Below the pieces are notes generated by a model. It saw only the letters and a program-made list of their open reading frames with translations, did not search any database and was not told the origin of the DNA. A stretch of 64,000 nucleotides of DNA from Augochlora pura (Eukaryota; Arthropoda; Insecta; Hymenoptera; Halictidae). The translations under genes were made by a program, and so were the position numbers. Every line of letters starts with the position of its first letter. Positions within the stretch are counted from its first letter, which is position 1. This document shows positions 45,632 to 57,986 of this stretch, piece after piece. The DNA is taken from assembly GCF_028453695.1 (NCBI RefSeq), contig NC_135781.1, positions 19,529,640-19,593,639 of the forward strand, in the 5' to 3' direction.

Positions 45632-46020
45632 AAGGTATAACTTTTTTAAAATTGGTCTAAATCGACTTCAAATTTTTTTAGATGATAAAGGGTTCAGACC
45701 ATTGGACAATAATCAAGATGTATTTTTTTTTAAATTTTTCTATTGCTTATAATGACAAAATAAATAAGAAACCAAAGTTTTTTTTACATTTTTATCTAAA
45801 TCTGTAACGAAAATTTAAAAAACGTGTTTTATAAATCTTAAATATTGCATACATTTTCGTTATAGATTGAGGTGAAGAAGTGAAAAACATTTTGTTCACT
45901 TTTTCCGTCATTCCATTTAATAGCAAACTAAAGAAAAGTTTCTTAATCATTGTAGACTAGTCTTTCAATCATCTGACAGAGATTCAAATAATTTTAGTAT
46001 AAAAGTTATATCGCTCTAAA
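45632..46020. repeat. Possible imperfect inverted-repeat element
   Basis: AAAAAGGTATAACTTTTTTA near 45632 and, reversed from about 45995-46020, GAGCGATATAACTTTTATAC share a TATAACTTTT core. About 385 bp, AT-rich, no open frame and no certain target duplication. Confidence 0.25.
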
Positions 46021-46721
46021 AAAGGTATTCACATATATTTGTCTCTGACTATATCTACAATGTTAATTTAATAATTCGTTCTTAATAAACGTACTAATTA
46101 CATAGAAAAGTGCAAAAACGGAAAAACAATGTTTGGTAAAAATACCTGTGCAGGTGAGAAGGACTTCGAAAAATTTCAATTGTCATTCAATGATTCTTCA
46201 AAATTGAGTATGGCTCACTGTAGAAAGAGAGGTAAAAGTGTTGAGTTTAATTTGGATTCCGTCTGGATCTAAAATTATTTTTGCCTTATTATTTTATGGT
46301 TTAACACAAATGCAAAATATCCTGTATTTCAACTATAGAGAAAACACTGAAATTTTTAAACAAGTGACATTTATTTACTCAATAAAAACCGAGTAACGGC
46401 TAAAATCTCTTGGATATTGTTCATAACTGTATCTTCGATAAAATGCATCAAGAGCAGGTATGTTGAAGGTATTGCATCTTTATTCAATATTAATATATTA
46501 AAATTGATAATTGTATTTTATTTATTTTATAAATATCGTCAGAAAGATGCATTTAATGGTTACGGTTATGTTTAAGTATTGGTACAGGTTGATTACTTTT
46601 TCTATAATTATAATAGGTAAGATACGGTTATTAGTTATAAGTATTAATATTGGACAAAATTACTATTCCGAAGCAGTCATTGAATGATCACATACTTGAC
46701 CGTGGATTATTCTATAATTAT

Positions 46722-46760
46722 TATAACTATGTTGTAGACTTTTATACATTTATGACACGT
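46722..46760 (+). repeat. Left-end-like fragment of the GACTGCGAA repeat
   Basis: TATAACTATGTTGTAGACTT then TTATACATTTATGACACG, sharing the GAC-TTTTAT-CATTTATGAC backbone with the copies at 24640 and 32148. A single decayed end. Confidence 0.3.
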
Positions 46761-47579
46761 GGAGATTTTTAAAATGCAAGGAAACGCAGGGAAACAATAT
46801 AATTGAACTTTTTTTGTCGTAATCTCGTAGTAAAATACTAAGCGTAGTAAAATCTAAAAATACAGACTATAGATGTTATAAATAGAAGTTTTAGAACAAA
46901 TTGGTTAAAAAAAAAATGAAAAAGTATGAAAAAGTGGAACGATTGAATGATAATTAGCAAGCTTCCCAAACATTGATCTAGACAACAAAGACGATATTGG
47001 ATGACAATATGTATAATAGTAGGAAATGCTTTCTTTTCCCAAGAACAATGCGAATTAATTAAAAAGTTTGAAAGAGGATCAGACCGATTGGAACCTTGAT
47101 GACCGTCGAATTCAATGGATCCATTGCGGACTTGCAGGTCAAGCAATCGATGCTACACGTTCTATCCATTTACCATAGAACTGTCCAACCTGGTAATACC
47201 TTGCTTGACGACTGAAACGCGACAGAGTATTGTTGTGAGTAAACTACAGGTGATGTCCGTCTCGTGCGGCATAGACTGGATAGTGCCAACGTGTGCCAAA
47301 CGAGTTAAACGCCAATACAGCTGACCCAGTTGCATAAGACACAAAATGATTCTACTTTAAAATTACAGAGAAATAAATTATTTCGAAATAATGTCCATTA
47401 AGACAGAACGACATATTGAAAGAATAAATTTTCCAGTGATCATTCGTATAATGCTTATGTCTGAAAGGAGAGGACCAATGCGCGACTAAGTTCTACATTT
47501 GAATTTAGTATCGTAACAAAAACAAAGTTTTTTCTCTAGAATTATTCTCGTAAATGCTTTCTTCAAGAGATATTTACTA

Positions 47580-47822
47580 TTAACACGTTCGTCGCCGCGT
47601 CACCCATATATGGGTGGCACTAATTCCTGACCAATTTTGAAAATTCATTTTTATTGCAATATATTCGAGCAAAATGAATTCGACTATGATTTTTCGAATA
47701 CGAAAGAGTTCTAATGTCATCTCCTATGATAAATGTGAACTTTTTAATTTCCTTTTAATTAATTAATTTGCTTTAATTATATAGGGATTTTAGTGCCTAA
47801 TTGTCGGCGACGAACGTGTTAA
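47580..47822 (+). mobile_element. TTAA-flanked piggyBac-type MITE, family 5
   Basis: TTAA at 47580-47583 and 47819-47822, with perfect 18-bp inverted ends TTAACACGTTCGTCGCCG. Perfect palindrome CACCCATATATGGGTG at 47601-47616, 17 bp inside the left TTAA. 243 bp, no coding capacity. It lies only ~375 bp from a family 4 copy. Confidence 0.9.
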
Positions 47823-48196
47823 AGTTGTAGGATTTAGTAATCTATACTATTCAAATAATTCAGAGTTGTCACGTATATTATTAAAAAAAACTGGTTGTAT
47901 TTATTACTATATCTAATATAATTATTACACGTGTTGCTCAACATGACCAGCTCCAGCTTGGAGACAAACATTGCATCTATTAGTGACGGAAGAAGTGGCC
48001 AATTGACACTGTGTATCTATCAATTAGCTACAGATTCGCACTAATTTCAATTGTAATATTTTAATAGTACAAGGTTGCTCGTCTACTTTTTTCTTCAATA
48101 TTACACACATACATTAATCAATTGGAGTTAGGTTCGGAGAATGTGGAGATTTGTAGGATAGCTCCAATACGACCGAGCATCTTCTGGGAAAATGAA
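47823..48196. other. No gene seen
   Basis: Spacer between the family 5 and family 4 MITEs. Confidence 0.6.
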
Positions 48197-48440
48197 TTAA
48201 CCTCTTAGGCACGGCTGGATTTTATATAAATAAAGTTTTTCATAACTAAATTACCATTCTTCTAAATACAATATATATATTTTTTCCGTATAATATTAAA
48301 TACATATATTCTTTTCTTAGTGTATTGTACATACACACTTTCACTTTAATCGTTTACTTTAATAATTAATAAAACAATTCAGTAAAGCACAAAACATTCA
48401 CGAAAGCCACTATAGTGGCGCGTCGTGCCTAAGAGGTTAA
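48197..48440 (-). mobile_element. TTAA-flanked piggyBac-type MITE, family 4, copy 2
   Basis: Ends TTAACCTCTTAGGCACG and, reversed from the right, TTAACCTCTTAGGCACG: a perfect 17-bp inverted repeat. Perfect palindrome GCCACTATAGTGGC at 48406-48419, 17 bp inside the right TTAA. Better preserved than the copy at 28096-28343. Confidence 0.9.
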
Positions 48441-48667
48441 GCCACTTATAGGCTCTTCTACCATAGTGAGCCATCCAATCGAAACCACAAATTTTCTTTC
48501 TTGTTTAGAAGAATGTTTGTTATGTTTAAGATTGTCGTGTTCAATAGAGCTTTGTTTACAGAGCAAACAGAAATATATTATTAACCTTCGATCTCAGAAA
48601 CAAAGATACTTCAACGTTATCCATTTCTAACTCTTAATAAGTTTAAAACATTTATTTACGATCCTAA

Positions 48668-48700
48668 AATATATATATATATATATACATATATATAAAG
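48668..48700 (+). repeat. (AT)n microsatellite
   Basis: Eleven or so AT units, one C interruption, then a few more. Confidence 0.9.
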
Positions 48701-49015
48701 CTCGGCGGTTTAACCTGGGAACACCATATTATATATCATATAAATTGATTATATATAAATCGATTAAATGACGAATTCCGTGTTATCGATATAATTCGAG
48801 GGCCAAGCAAACTTGATTATATCCACTTATCTAGACATGAATTTGATTTATTTGAATTCACAGTTGTAAGTAGTATGGGAAGTGAACTCTTATTATATGG
48901 ACTGCATAGTTGTATGAATTATCTAGTTACGTCAAGGTTATTATTACTTCGTGTCTGTCATTATGGCTTGTCTTCCACCGTGTTCGCATAAATGGAATTA
49001 TCGCGTACTTCTTGA

Positions 49016-49040
49016 TACAGTAGAACCTCTGCTACGTGGT
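49016..49040 (+). repeat. Possible pogo/Tigger-like terminal sequence
   Basis: TACAGTAGAACCTCTGCTACG shares TACAGT-AACCTCT with 941-981. A single end, no partner. Confidence 0.25.
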
Positions 49041-50119
49041 GTTTCAATAACAAAATTCTGCATGGTCTAAGTACTAGTGTACAACAAGTAATCAGGTAAA
49101 TCTGAAGCAACTTATACGAAAAATACTTTATTATACAAATTAATAAAAAAGAAATCCGTCACTGTAACTAAGTAACTGTTGTACTGTCCGAATAATCATT
49201 TCACGCGACTCAGCCAGGTCAATCGAAGTTCCAAATTGTACGTGCCGTAGATAGAACCCACACACGTGGGGGCGTACAGTTTCTTTTGTTTTTCCGCGAA
49301 AGACGCATCAATCAACAAAGCCTTTTGCAAAATGAAAGCAGCAGCAAAGGAGCATCCGCGTTGAATTAAGTTACAAGCGCAATGTCACGTCGCGACGGAA
49401 TATATCCGCGGTGAAGTCAGTTCGCGAGAAGTCAATTCATGGATCCGCTCGTAAAAGTTCTCAGGGGGGTAGAATGAAGAGCTAGACGTTATTGGCTGTC
49501 GTATCGCGATGTCGATTGCGGGTCTACGTGCACGGAGAATGCAACAGCCTCAAATGCAAGAGCCTCGGAAAGGAGCCGGCACGTCCGTGAACCTTCAAAT
49601 ATTGAGCAGCGCCGATACGCCTTGGCCAGCGCGAGGTAAATTAACAACGAATTTTTCCATTGTGCTCGGCCGAGTGGGTGTTCTCACGGTTGTTCCTTTG
49701 ATTCCGCGGCTTCAACACTTGCCTGGCCCCCGCGCCGGGGTTGCGAAGATGCAGAAAGGGTGAGAGACACGGGCAAAGCGAGGACCTGCCCGCATCGGCC
49801 GCCTTGCCGACGAGCTCCAACAGGCAAGAGCGGCTTTTAGAACAATAGCACTCGGAGTCTCGAGTGCGTTACCTATTCTTCTGACCAGTAGGATATTATA
49901 CGTCGAGAGAACGGGGCCCTCCGAACTCGTTCCCAGACGCCGCAAGGAAAGAGTACCACGCGGCTCAACTCTCGCGACTCGTTCGTTAGCTCCAGAAATT
50001 GATTCGGCGCTCTTGTAAAATTCACTTAGCTGCTCTTTAGATATGCCCTATGAATTTAAGAGTTGTTTGTTCGTCTGGCTGCGAGGAGATCGATAGTGGA
50101 CACACAGATTCTGGCTTCC

Positions 50120-50346
50120 CTTTCAGTGCAATTTCTTACTTTTCAGCTTTATAGATCACTTGGAAACGGCAATGTTACTTTTATCTCCTTTAAATCGAAA
50201 TCAAATTTGATTTTTCTGTTATTAAAGTATATAAACTAAAGTAAGTAAAGACAATAGAAGAAACGAAAATTGCTCGGTTATATTAGGGAAAATATTAAGA
50301 ACAAATAAGTGCTAATCAACGCAGCGTGGAAGGAGGTGTAGTGCAA
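50120..50346 (+). mobile_element. TTAA-type MITE, family 1, degraded copy
   Basis: AAGTGCTAATCAACGCAGCG followed by TGGAAGGAGGTGTAGTGCAAG matches the right end of the copy at 29658-29908, and upstream AAATCAAATTTGATTTTTCTG matches its interior. The right TTAA is lost (CAAGTCCAA) and the left end is uncertain to about 20 bp. Confidence 0.6.
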
Positions 50347-50426
50347 GTCCAAAACTGACTTCTTTATTGGCTTGATAGGTGATGACACAGATCTTGTGGC
50401 ATGGTACAGCGGAAGCAATAATAGGG

Positions 50427-50494
50427 TTTGCAACTTATTATGAATTTAGTGGAGTAATTATTATGAATTTGCAACTTATTATGAATTTAGTGGA
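50427..50494 (+). repeat. 41-bp tandem duplication
   Basis: TTTGCAACTTATTATGAATTT followed by AGTGGA occurs at 50427-50453 and again at 50468-50494. The two 27-bp copies are identical, so the duplication is recent. Confidence 0.85.
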
Positions 50495-53400
50495 ACAGAA
50501 GTGGGCACAAAAGATCTGAGTAATTTGCAACTGATAAACTTCAGGTGGGAATCGTGGGATGAATCAGATACAAATGTTAGAACCAAGCGTTCGTAGCCTG
50601 AGAATGAACTGCAGCGACAATTAAACGCAAGCCGAGGAAAAACAACGGACAGAAACATTGAAGGAGAGCAAGCTGTTCAATCGACGATAACTTCATTAAA
50701 AGTTGTTCAAACGGAAAAGTTGTTTTGCTTTTTCGTGTAAAAGTTTGTTTCGTTTTCGAATGATGAGTAGAATGCGAACTCGGAATCGCTTTTAAACAAA
50801 CGATACAATAAAAAGGTGAAACCGTAGAAAATATTAGAACATTGACAAAGCAATAAACACACTGTTGGTATAGAATTATATTGTCTAATAGTTTTGATGC
50901 ATACAAATCCATTCAATAAATTCTGATAAAGTTGTTTTTACAACTTCTGTACTTTCCATTATTATTTTGTCTTAATCATAGTTAATATAGGAACCTAATA
51001 TTATGTGCACTCAGATTGATTTATCGCAGGCTTCAATAGATATTTTTAAAGGATAAGGGCTTGTTGACCGATGTTACCTTAGAAAACACAATGTAATTTC
51101 GCCAATTTGAGAGATATAATTACGAAATTTATAGAAAATACACAAGATTGCCTAAGAGGAAATTAGATTAAATTAGCTTTAAAAAGGATCTAACTGTATC
51201 GAGTCCTTTCCATCATCAACAGCACAAGACATAATATCACTTCTTGAACGTAGTATGCCATCGAAAGTTGGCAGGAAGTTTGCGAAATCGAGTCGTGAAG
51301 AAACAATGAAAAGCAACCAAGGTCCCTGATCGTATGTGACGCGGTGTACATATAGGGCCCCAAGAGCCATTCCCTGGACCCTGGCGATGGTGAGGGCCCG
51401 AGGTCAGGGCCTTGCCATGGTATATCGTGAGGACCTCAGCAGGGTGTCCCTGCTTTCCTTCGTATTAATAACATGGTCGGGCCACCGCCAGCTATACATT
51501 CAAGAAAATAATCATCATAATCGTGCGTAATACGTCCGGCTGCGGACAAATGGTGCTCAAGAAGAGAATCATCGGACACGATACGAAAAATCGTTTCCAA
51601 GCGCGCGCTTCTATCGATCGTTTACAAATAAACCGTCCTCCGAGACATTGAATTATTTATACATCGCGGGACACGCGGTTCAAAGGCCCCGGCTTTTATA
51701 TTCGCAACTAAAAACGGTCACCGACTGAAAACAATTCGATTCGGTCGCGAAAGCAACAAGCAAATTTTGTTATCCTCTCCGTGCACAATTCACGATAAAA
51801 CCGTAATTTTTTTTTATATAAAATACGGATAAAGGAAGTGTATGCATACCATAATCTATATTCAGAGGGAAATAAAACACAATGATTAAAATATTACTGA
51901 ATTATTGAGTTATATCTCATAGAAAGCCAATCATCACAATAAATTTTTGTTCAAATCTTATCATTGATCGTTAACGATTAAATTTCAATTGTGAATTACC
52001 ATTAATGAAGAAAGCAAGATAAAAACAATTGTTAACGGAATTACATTAAAATCTTCTCATAAATCTGTCCAAAAATCAATAATTATTAATCGTCTCTATC
52101 GAGCGACGAACGATTAATTTCATCAATATATTATTCGATCGTCGACTTCCCGACGATTAATGTTTTCAATCATTTTCATCAATCATGTAGTCGCATTAAA
52201 AATTTTAATCGATTCATGCCCAACGCTGCTCTACGTAACAGTCGTCCCAAGATCCTTTTCTACCCCTGCGATAAAAGAGTTTAGCATGCCGTCGCAGATC
52301 GTGTCATACAAAATAAGAAAATAAGTGGCCCATGTTTTCACGCGGCCGACGCGCCTCAATTTGTTCTTCGCGCGTGCATAATCGCGATCGAGAGACTCGA
52401 CGGAAGATCGAGATCGCCGCGTCAGTACCAATTACACAGATTCTCGGACTGATCCCGATGATTTGCATGGACGGAGAACGCCCGGTATTTCGAGAGTAGT
52501 CGATCCAGTGATGCAGTGCGGTGCAGTGCAGCGCAGCGCCGAGCCCGGAAGGTAATGACAGAATTCCAGTAAACAGTGAAAAGTGATATTCGCTTTTTAA
52601 TCTACACCGGCGTCGTCGTAGAGCTCGGCACCGTTCGCGTACTTCGTTAAGGGACAGGTACTGCTAACAGGGTGTATATGCAAATCATGAACGGAATTAA
52701 TTTTTCGCATGCTGCGCATACACGGGCACGCGCACGCACACGTATACGTACGCCGGCACCGCGGAACGGGGGAACGACGCGAATATTACGAAATGCTAGG
52801 GTAAACCGATGCCCGCGACTATGCGTACAATTGATTACAGACGTAGCCGTCATACCGCGCTGAATCCGCGACATTCTCCTCAATCTTGGCTGCGGCTTTG
52901 ACTGCGTTCCCCAATTCTATCGTCCGACAATCGATACCACCCTCCTCCCCACTCCAATCGTGACTAGCTCATTAGCAACCAATTTTTATTCAATCGTTTA
53001 GCCAATATCCAACGTCGGGCTTGGTTTATCATAACAGGTAAGAAACTCTATCTCGAAATTAGGGATATCATGTTTGACACTTTCTTGTACTCGAAACATG
53101 TCCTCGTATAAAACCCCCGAGCTTCAACACCTGGACGTTTATATGTGCATTTGCATGTAGATACCTGCTGTTGGCAGTCTCTTTTGTAGATTTATTATGC
53201 TGTCCTACATCCGTGATGTTATTCTTCGTAACACAAATAATATTCATTTTCGAGTAATATATGTTACACCATTATTGAACGATTTAATCTCTAATAATGG
53301 CCACTGTATTATCATTTAATAATTTATTGTCCCGCAATGGATATTATGCACTATACTTATAAATAATGAATATAGTATTATATACACATATTGTATGATA

Positions 53401-53507
53401 AACGTAAGTGATAAAGGGTGTTTTAGTTTTCACCCAATTTTATTCTTCTTTTACAGTGAAATAAATTGAATGGAATTGTTTGAGAGGACAGCAATCAATT
53501 TAATTTA
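50495..53507. other. No gene seen; CpG-rich patches 51310-51790 and 52320-52930
   Basis: At 52510-52545 there is a GTGCAGTGCAGCGCAGCGC run and at 52715-52750 a GCACGCGCACGCACACG run. Either patch could include a promoter, but no TATA/Inr arrangement plus downstream ORF supports one. Confidence 0.55.
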
Positions 53508-53750
53508 TTAACCTACTGTGTTATAATATTTTGTGGGACTCGATATGAAAATCTAGAACATGATCTCCTATATCTGGATATGACATGTTCGCTTCAGACT
53601 GAAATTAAATTCTACTTTTTATTTGTTAATAATTCAACGTTCAAGTATGGAATGCAGAAAATATAAATATACCTTTTCGTATAAGAATTTATTAATGAGA
53701 AAGAAGTAATATTCAACGTTGATATAAAAGAAATCGTGGTGCAAGGTTAA
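53508..53750 (+). mobile_element. TTAA-type MITE, family 1, divergent copy
   Basis: TTAA at both ends (53508-53511 and 53747-53750). The left end TTAACCTACTGTGTTATAAT and right end ATCGTGGTGCAAGGTTAA match family 1 with many substitutions. The interior keeps the order of short motifs such as TCAACGTTGATATAAAAG. The hairpin has decayed. Confidence 0.65.
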
Positions 53751-56700
53751 CACCGCGGATAGTTAATACTAATTCGATCGTAACACCAATAAGAGGAACG
53801 AAATTCATTTCCAAACATTCTGTTCAACGACACATCGAAGAGCATCGATACGCAACGATCTAAACGCACCCTACACCGTTGAAATCGTCAAAAGCGTGCG
53901 CGTAGCAATGATTCGAGAAAACGGATCACTGTCTACGGCCAGATCGTATATTCCCGGTGAGGTTTATTCTTCCCGAACAAAGTATTCCGCGGTATGGAAC
54001 GGCAGTTACAAACAGGAGTATGAACACTTGCTATTTAGTATTCGGTCAGGTGTAAGTGTAAATAATCGTAAATCGTTGGTCGGGCGAACGAGAAGGAGCC
54101 GTTGTCTCGCGTCGTTTCGGGTTCGAACGGAGCGAAGGACGAATGTGAAAGCGGCGGGTACGGGTTTTACGGGGGTAGGGCGGCGGGGGATGATGGAAAT
54201 GATATAAGTTTACATAGAGGTAGGTATGTTAATGCAGGGCATAAATAAGGAGGCACATTCGGTGTCTAATAGGACGCTAATTGTGATTATATACAACACA
54301 GCCGCGCGGATGCAGCCTGAATTTTATATACCTATATAACATTTATTGCCGGCCGTCCGACCGGTCCATTGCGGAGGAGCAAAAATCCGCAACGCCCGGG
54401 AATTTATAGTAATGAAAGGGTGGAGATTTATCGGGCGTTACTGCTTTACAAATGATCCGATATCCTGGCCCGCTCCGCTGGTACTTATAATGGTTAATTC
54501 GTGCAAGCAGGATCTTTCCGATGCTGCGTTCGAGTTTCGCCATTATACCAGACGCCGTGCACCGGGAGATCAAGGTTTCTCCCATTCCCATACGTTCGCC
54601 TCGTCCTGAAACATTTGTTTGCGGTGCTCGCTGTCATAATTAACGCATCGGCTGCCGTGGCCGGTATCCATAAAATTTTGTATGCAGCCAACGTAACGGC
54701 TTTCCTATTGGGCTGATGTAACAGTTCTCTTGATTGTGTTCCCTACGCAATTTTACTTTCGTATTAGACAATTCGTGGTGTTCCTCATTTCACATGTTTC
54801 ATTAAGGTCTATAGAGAAACCATTCTGCCTAGATGTACCTTGGAATATTCGAAGAGAAAAATTGATAAATAAAGAATATAATTCGAAAATTTGTTTAAGA
54901 TATATATTATGATCTATGGCAGATGTGTTATTGGTAGATTCTGTTATTTTAATATCTTGGTTATAGTTAAACAAAAAGAAAAGATACGAAATATGAACAT
55001 CTTATTCAATTTGATAGAATTGAATGTCTAATTTGAAAAAATAGAAAACTAAAGTTTATTTACAAGATACATGAAATGTTTGAAACGTATGCTGTACGAA
55101 TTATGCACTAATTTATTAAACACAACACGATGAAATGAATGCATCGAAGAGAAACTACTTTATTTATTTATCAAATCATGTTCCACCTGGCTTACAGAAA
55201 TACCTGGGAGGAATGCATCGAAGAGAATGCTAATATTCTCTTATTGTTGTTAACTTTCTTACTAACGAAAAGAATATTTATCAATTTATTAAGGTGTTAC
55301 TTTTTTTAGTAACACGTTATTTCACATATATGGATCATTATTAAAATTATTTATACAGAACTACAATTTCTGAACTTGCTTCGTGTAATTTTCAAATCTG
55401 CGATATTTTACATAAATTTTAATTTCTAGTCAGATAATATAAAATGAGAACACATTCTAATTCTTGATAATATCATATTTAAACAAGTCTTCATTTTAAG
55501 ATACCCAAAGATCGATTACCACTGGAAAACAGGTGCCGGCTAGTGGTAAAGCTCACATAAATCGATTACAAGCGCGATAACAATAGAAGCTCTTTATTAA
55601 ATCGGTACTTCGGGCTCGACGAAATTTATTACTCGCAAATAGTTACTATTTACAGCGGTATTTCCACATATACAAGCATCGAGCGGTTAATTAATAGCCG
55701 TGTCCAATAATTCTTTGTGCAACACTCCCGCGTCCGTAGCTTAACAATATTCAAACTAATTACCGTTTTGAGTAACGAATTGTTATTGATTTCGAATAAA
55801 GCGCGTAACAAGCATCGTTGACTATTCAGCCATCCGCGGACACGTGTTCAATCGACGATAAACTGTGCCACCGTTAAAACTCCAAATTCTATCCCCGCAA
55901 AATATTAACACTGCTCGTAATAAAGCTGTATTAATTGCTTCATCGTGTTCATCGATTTACTGTGGTGCGCGCTCATTGTTTATATAAATTTCTACATTCA
56001 TACCTGTAAATTTCAAGTAACGATAAGAGAGGCAATAATGCTCCAGAGTTCTTTAAAAAATCAATGCTTCGTGATCCTGTCGTCAACAAGAAATATCGTT
56101 GTTTGATTATTTGTTTCTATGTCTAACATTTATATAAGAAAGAATAAGAAACAATATAGAAACCATTTGTATATTTTTTTGATTCAGTTACTTGTCTAAA
56201 TATCAAAATTTAAGACGTTTTTCATTTTATAAAATTCTTGTCATCGAGTACTCATACTGAGTTCGACAAGTTGTATAAAATTTTAAAGGAATCGCATATT
56301 GTATTTGTTGGTGTATCATCCTTCAATGCATAAAGTTGAAAAATTAGATTATGAATCGATATACAAAATGAAAATTGTATACATTAATTCTAAAGCGCAT
56401 CAATTAGTTGAAAATGTGTTTCTTCTTTTAAAGCATCAATTTTGATAGCATCAAGATTATATAACAATGTACACAAAGTCACTGAATATCTCTATATTTT
56501 TATAGTTCATTTATTCATTTATATCATAAATGTGTAAAATCAACAGCTTGTAACAACAATACATATGCTAAGGTTTAAGGTTTGCTTGAGAAAAGGTAAT
56601 TTTGTATTTATGTAAAAAAGAGTGCTACAAACATTATTTTATCTATACACTACTTCCAACTAATACATTTAGATATTCGCAGAAATGAAATATAAGATGT

Positions 56701-57784
56701 TTATTCAAGGACAAAATTACATGTTTACAATTTTATAGACATTTTCGCGTCTACTTCGATTAAAACAAACTATTGTTAGCAATAACCATTGAAATCAAAA
56801 CGAATCTGAAATAATCCTTAATTGCTTCAGCCTTCATAAACCGTTCCTGCAATCTATTGTTTGTTGGAAAGGGAAGATGCTTCTCATTGTTCGCGTAACG
56901 AGGACGCAGCTTCCGAGCAACATCGCCGAATAAGGGCTATTTGAGAACATCGGGTTTCGTAATTATTCATGCAGCTACGAGATGGTACTGTTAATCGAAA
57001 TCAACGCAAACAGGCTATTTATTCAAAAGTTGCGGCTCGCGGTCAGACATATTCGACGTTCGTTGAATAAATGGTCGCGAATAAATTAAAACACGAGTGG
57101 TACCGCAGGGTTGAAAGAATGGCGGCGGTGGAGCGAGGGGGAGGGAGAATGGCGTACGACCAAATAACTCTTGGCGGAATGGAAAAAGGAGCGACGGGAA
57201 CCGGAGTCGGCAGTTTATGCAGCCATTACCACAGGTGAACGCCGCAAGCAATACGTTGGGCTACGCTGATTTAAAAGCGCTCTTAGATTCGGTCTACACC
57301 CCTCCCTAACCCCCGTCTCTACGTCGTTCTTCCACGGTTACAAAAGATCCCAGTATCTCTCCATTTTGTTCCACGGCTCCCTTTGTTCTATCTTCGTACG
57401 AATCCGCTAACGGTTGTTGGAATAAATCTATCCTTTAGCGCACTTATATTTACTTGCGGGCTCGTTTATGGTTAACGCTCGACCCTCACCGGCTGTGTCT
57501 CCTCCCGGTGTAAATATCTGTGCTCGTCCTCTTATATATACCGGTTCCTTGTTAACAAGTTCGTTAATTCCGCACAGCAACGTCGAGGGGTATCGGTACG
57601 CTCGATGGCAGTCCCTCTTCTTCTTCCGAATGGCCAGTAGGAAACGAGTATCAGAACTAGTCTGTCGAACAACTCGACATCTTTAAATAGTAGACACTCT
57701 GCCGATCCTTATGTAAATTGATTCTTATGAACCACTTCGTATCAGCTTAAAAACGGGCGAAGGGGGGGGGGGGGGTAATATCTC
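53751..57784. other. No gene seen; CpG-rich patches 53860-54200 and 56880-57680
   Basis: The central 54720-56860 is AT-rich. AATGCATCGAAGAGAA occurs twice (about 55138 and 55211), a possible short local duplication. Confidence 0.55.
57762..57775 (+). repeat. G14 homopolymer
   Basis: Fourteen consecutive G just left of the decayed family 6 MITE. The assembled length may be unreliable. Confidence 0.9.
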
Positions 57785-57986
57785 GTAACACGTTGACAGT
57801 AAGACAATTTTTAAACTTTTTTTCTTAAAAAACACTGTTTGCTGTAGTTTGTTCGACTTTAAGGTAATTTGGAAGTTTATCTTTGTTTAAGAGAAACTCG
57901 TAGAACAAATTGAAATTGTTGTAATCTTATGGAATTTTTTCCAATGAAACCATATGCCATACTTTCTTTTAACTGTCAGGGTATTA
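57785..57986. mobile_element. Probable TTAA-type MITE, family 6, decayed
   Basis: The left end TAACACGTTGACAGTAAGA and the reversed right end TAATACCCTGACAGTTAAA match at 12 of the first 15 positions. The flanks are GTAA and ATTA, that is, one base from TTAA on each side. About 202 bp. No clear subterminal hairpin is left. Confidence 0.5.

Larger units (their letters stand above)
41469..47579. other. No gene seen; CpG-rich patches 41760-42100, 43500-44170 and 45060-45560
   Basis: Frames at 41775-42206 and 41825-42220 occupy opposite strands of the same DNA, as do 43642-43944, 43777-44157 and 43881-44297. None has a motif. A possible inverted-repeat element lies at 45632-46020. Confidence 0.55.
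48441..50119. other. No gene seen; CpG-rich patch 49190-50010
   Basis: Contains the (AT)n run at 48668 and a lone pogo-like end at 49016. The CpG patch carries only overlapping short frames. Confidence 0.6.

Noticed and set aside
52320..52930. CpG-rich patch as a promoter
   Set aside because: No core promoter arrangement, first exon or downstream gene can be supported from the sequence.
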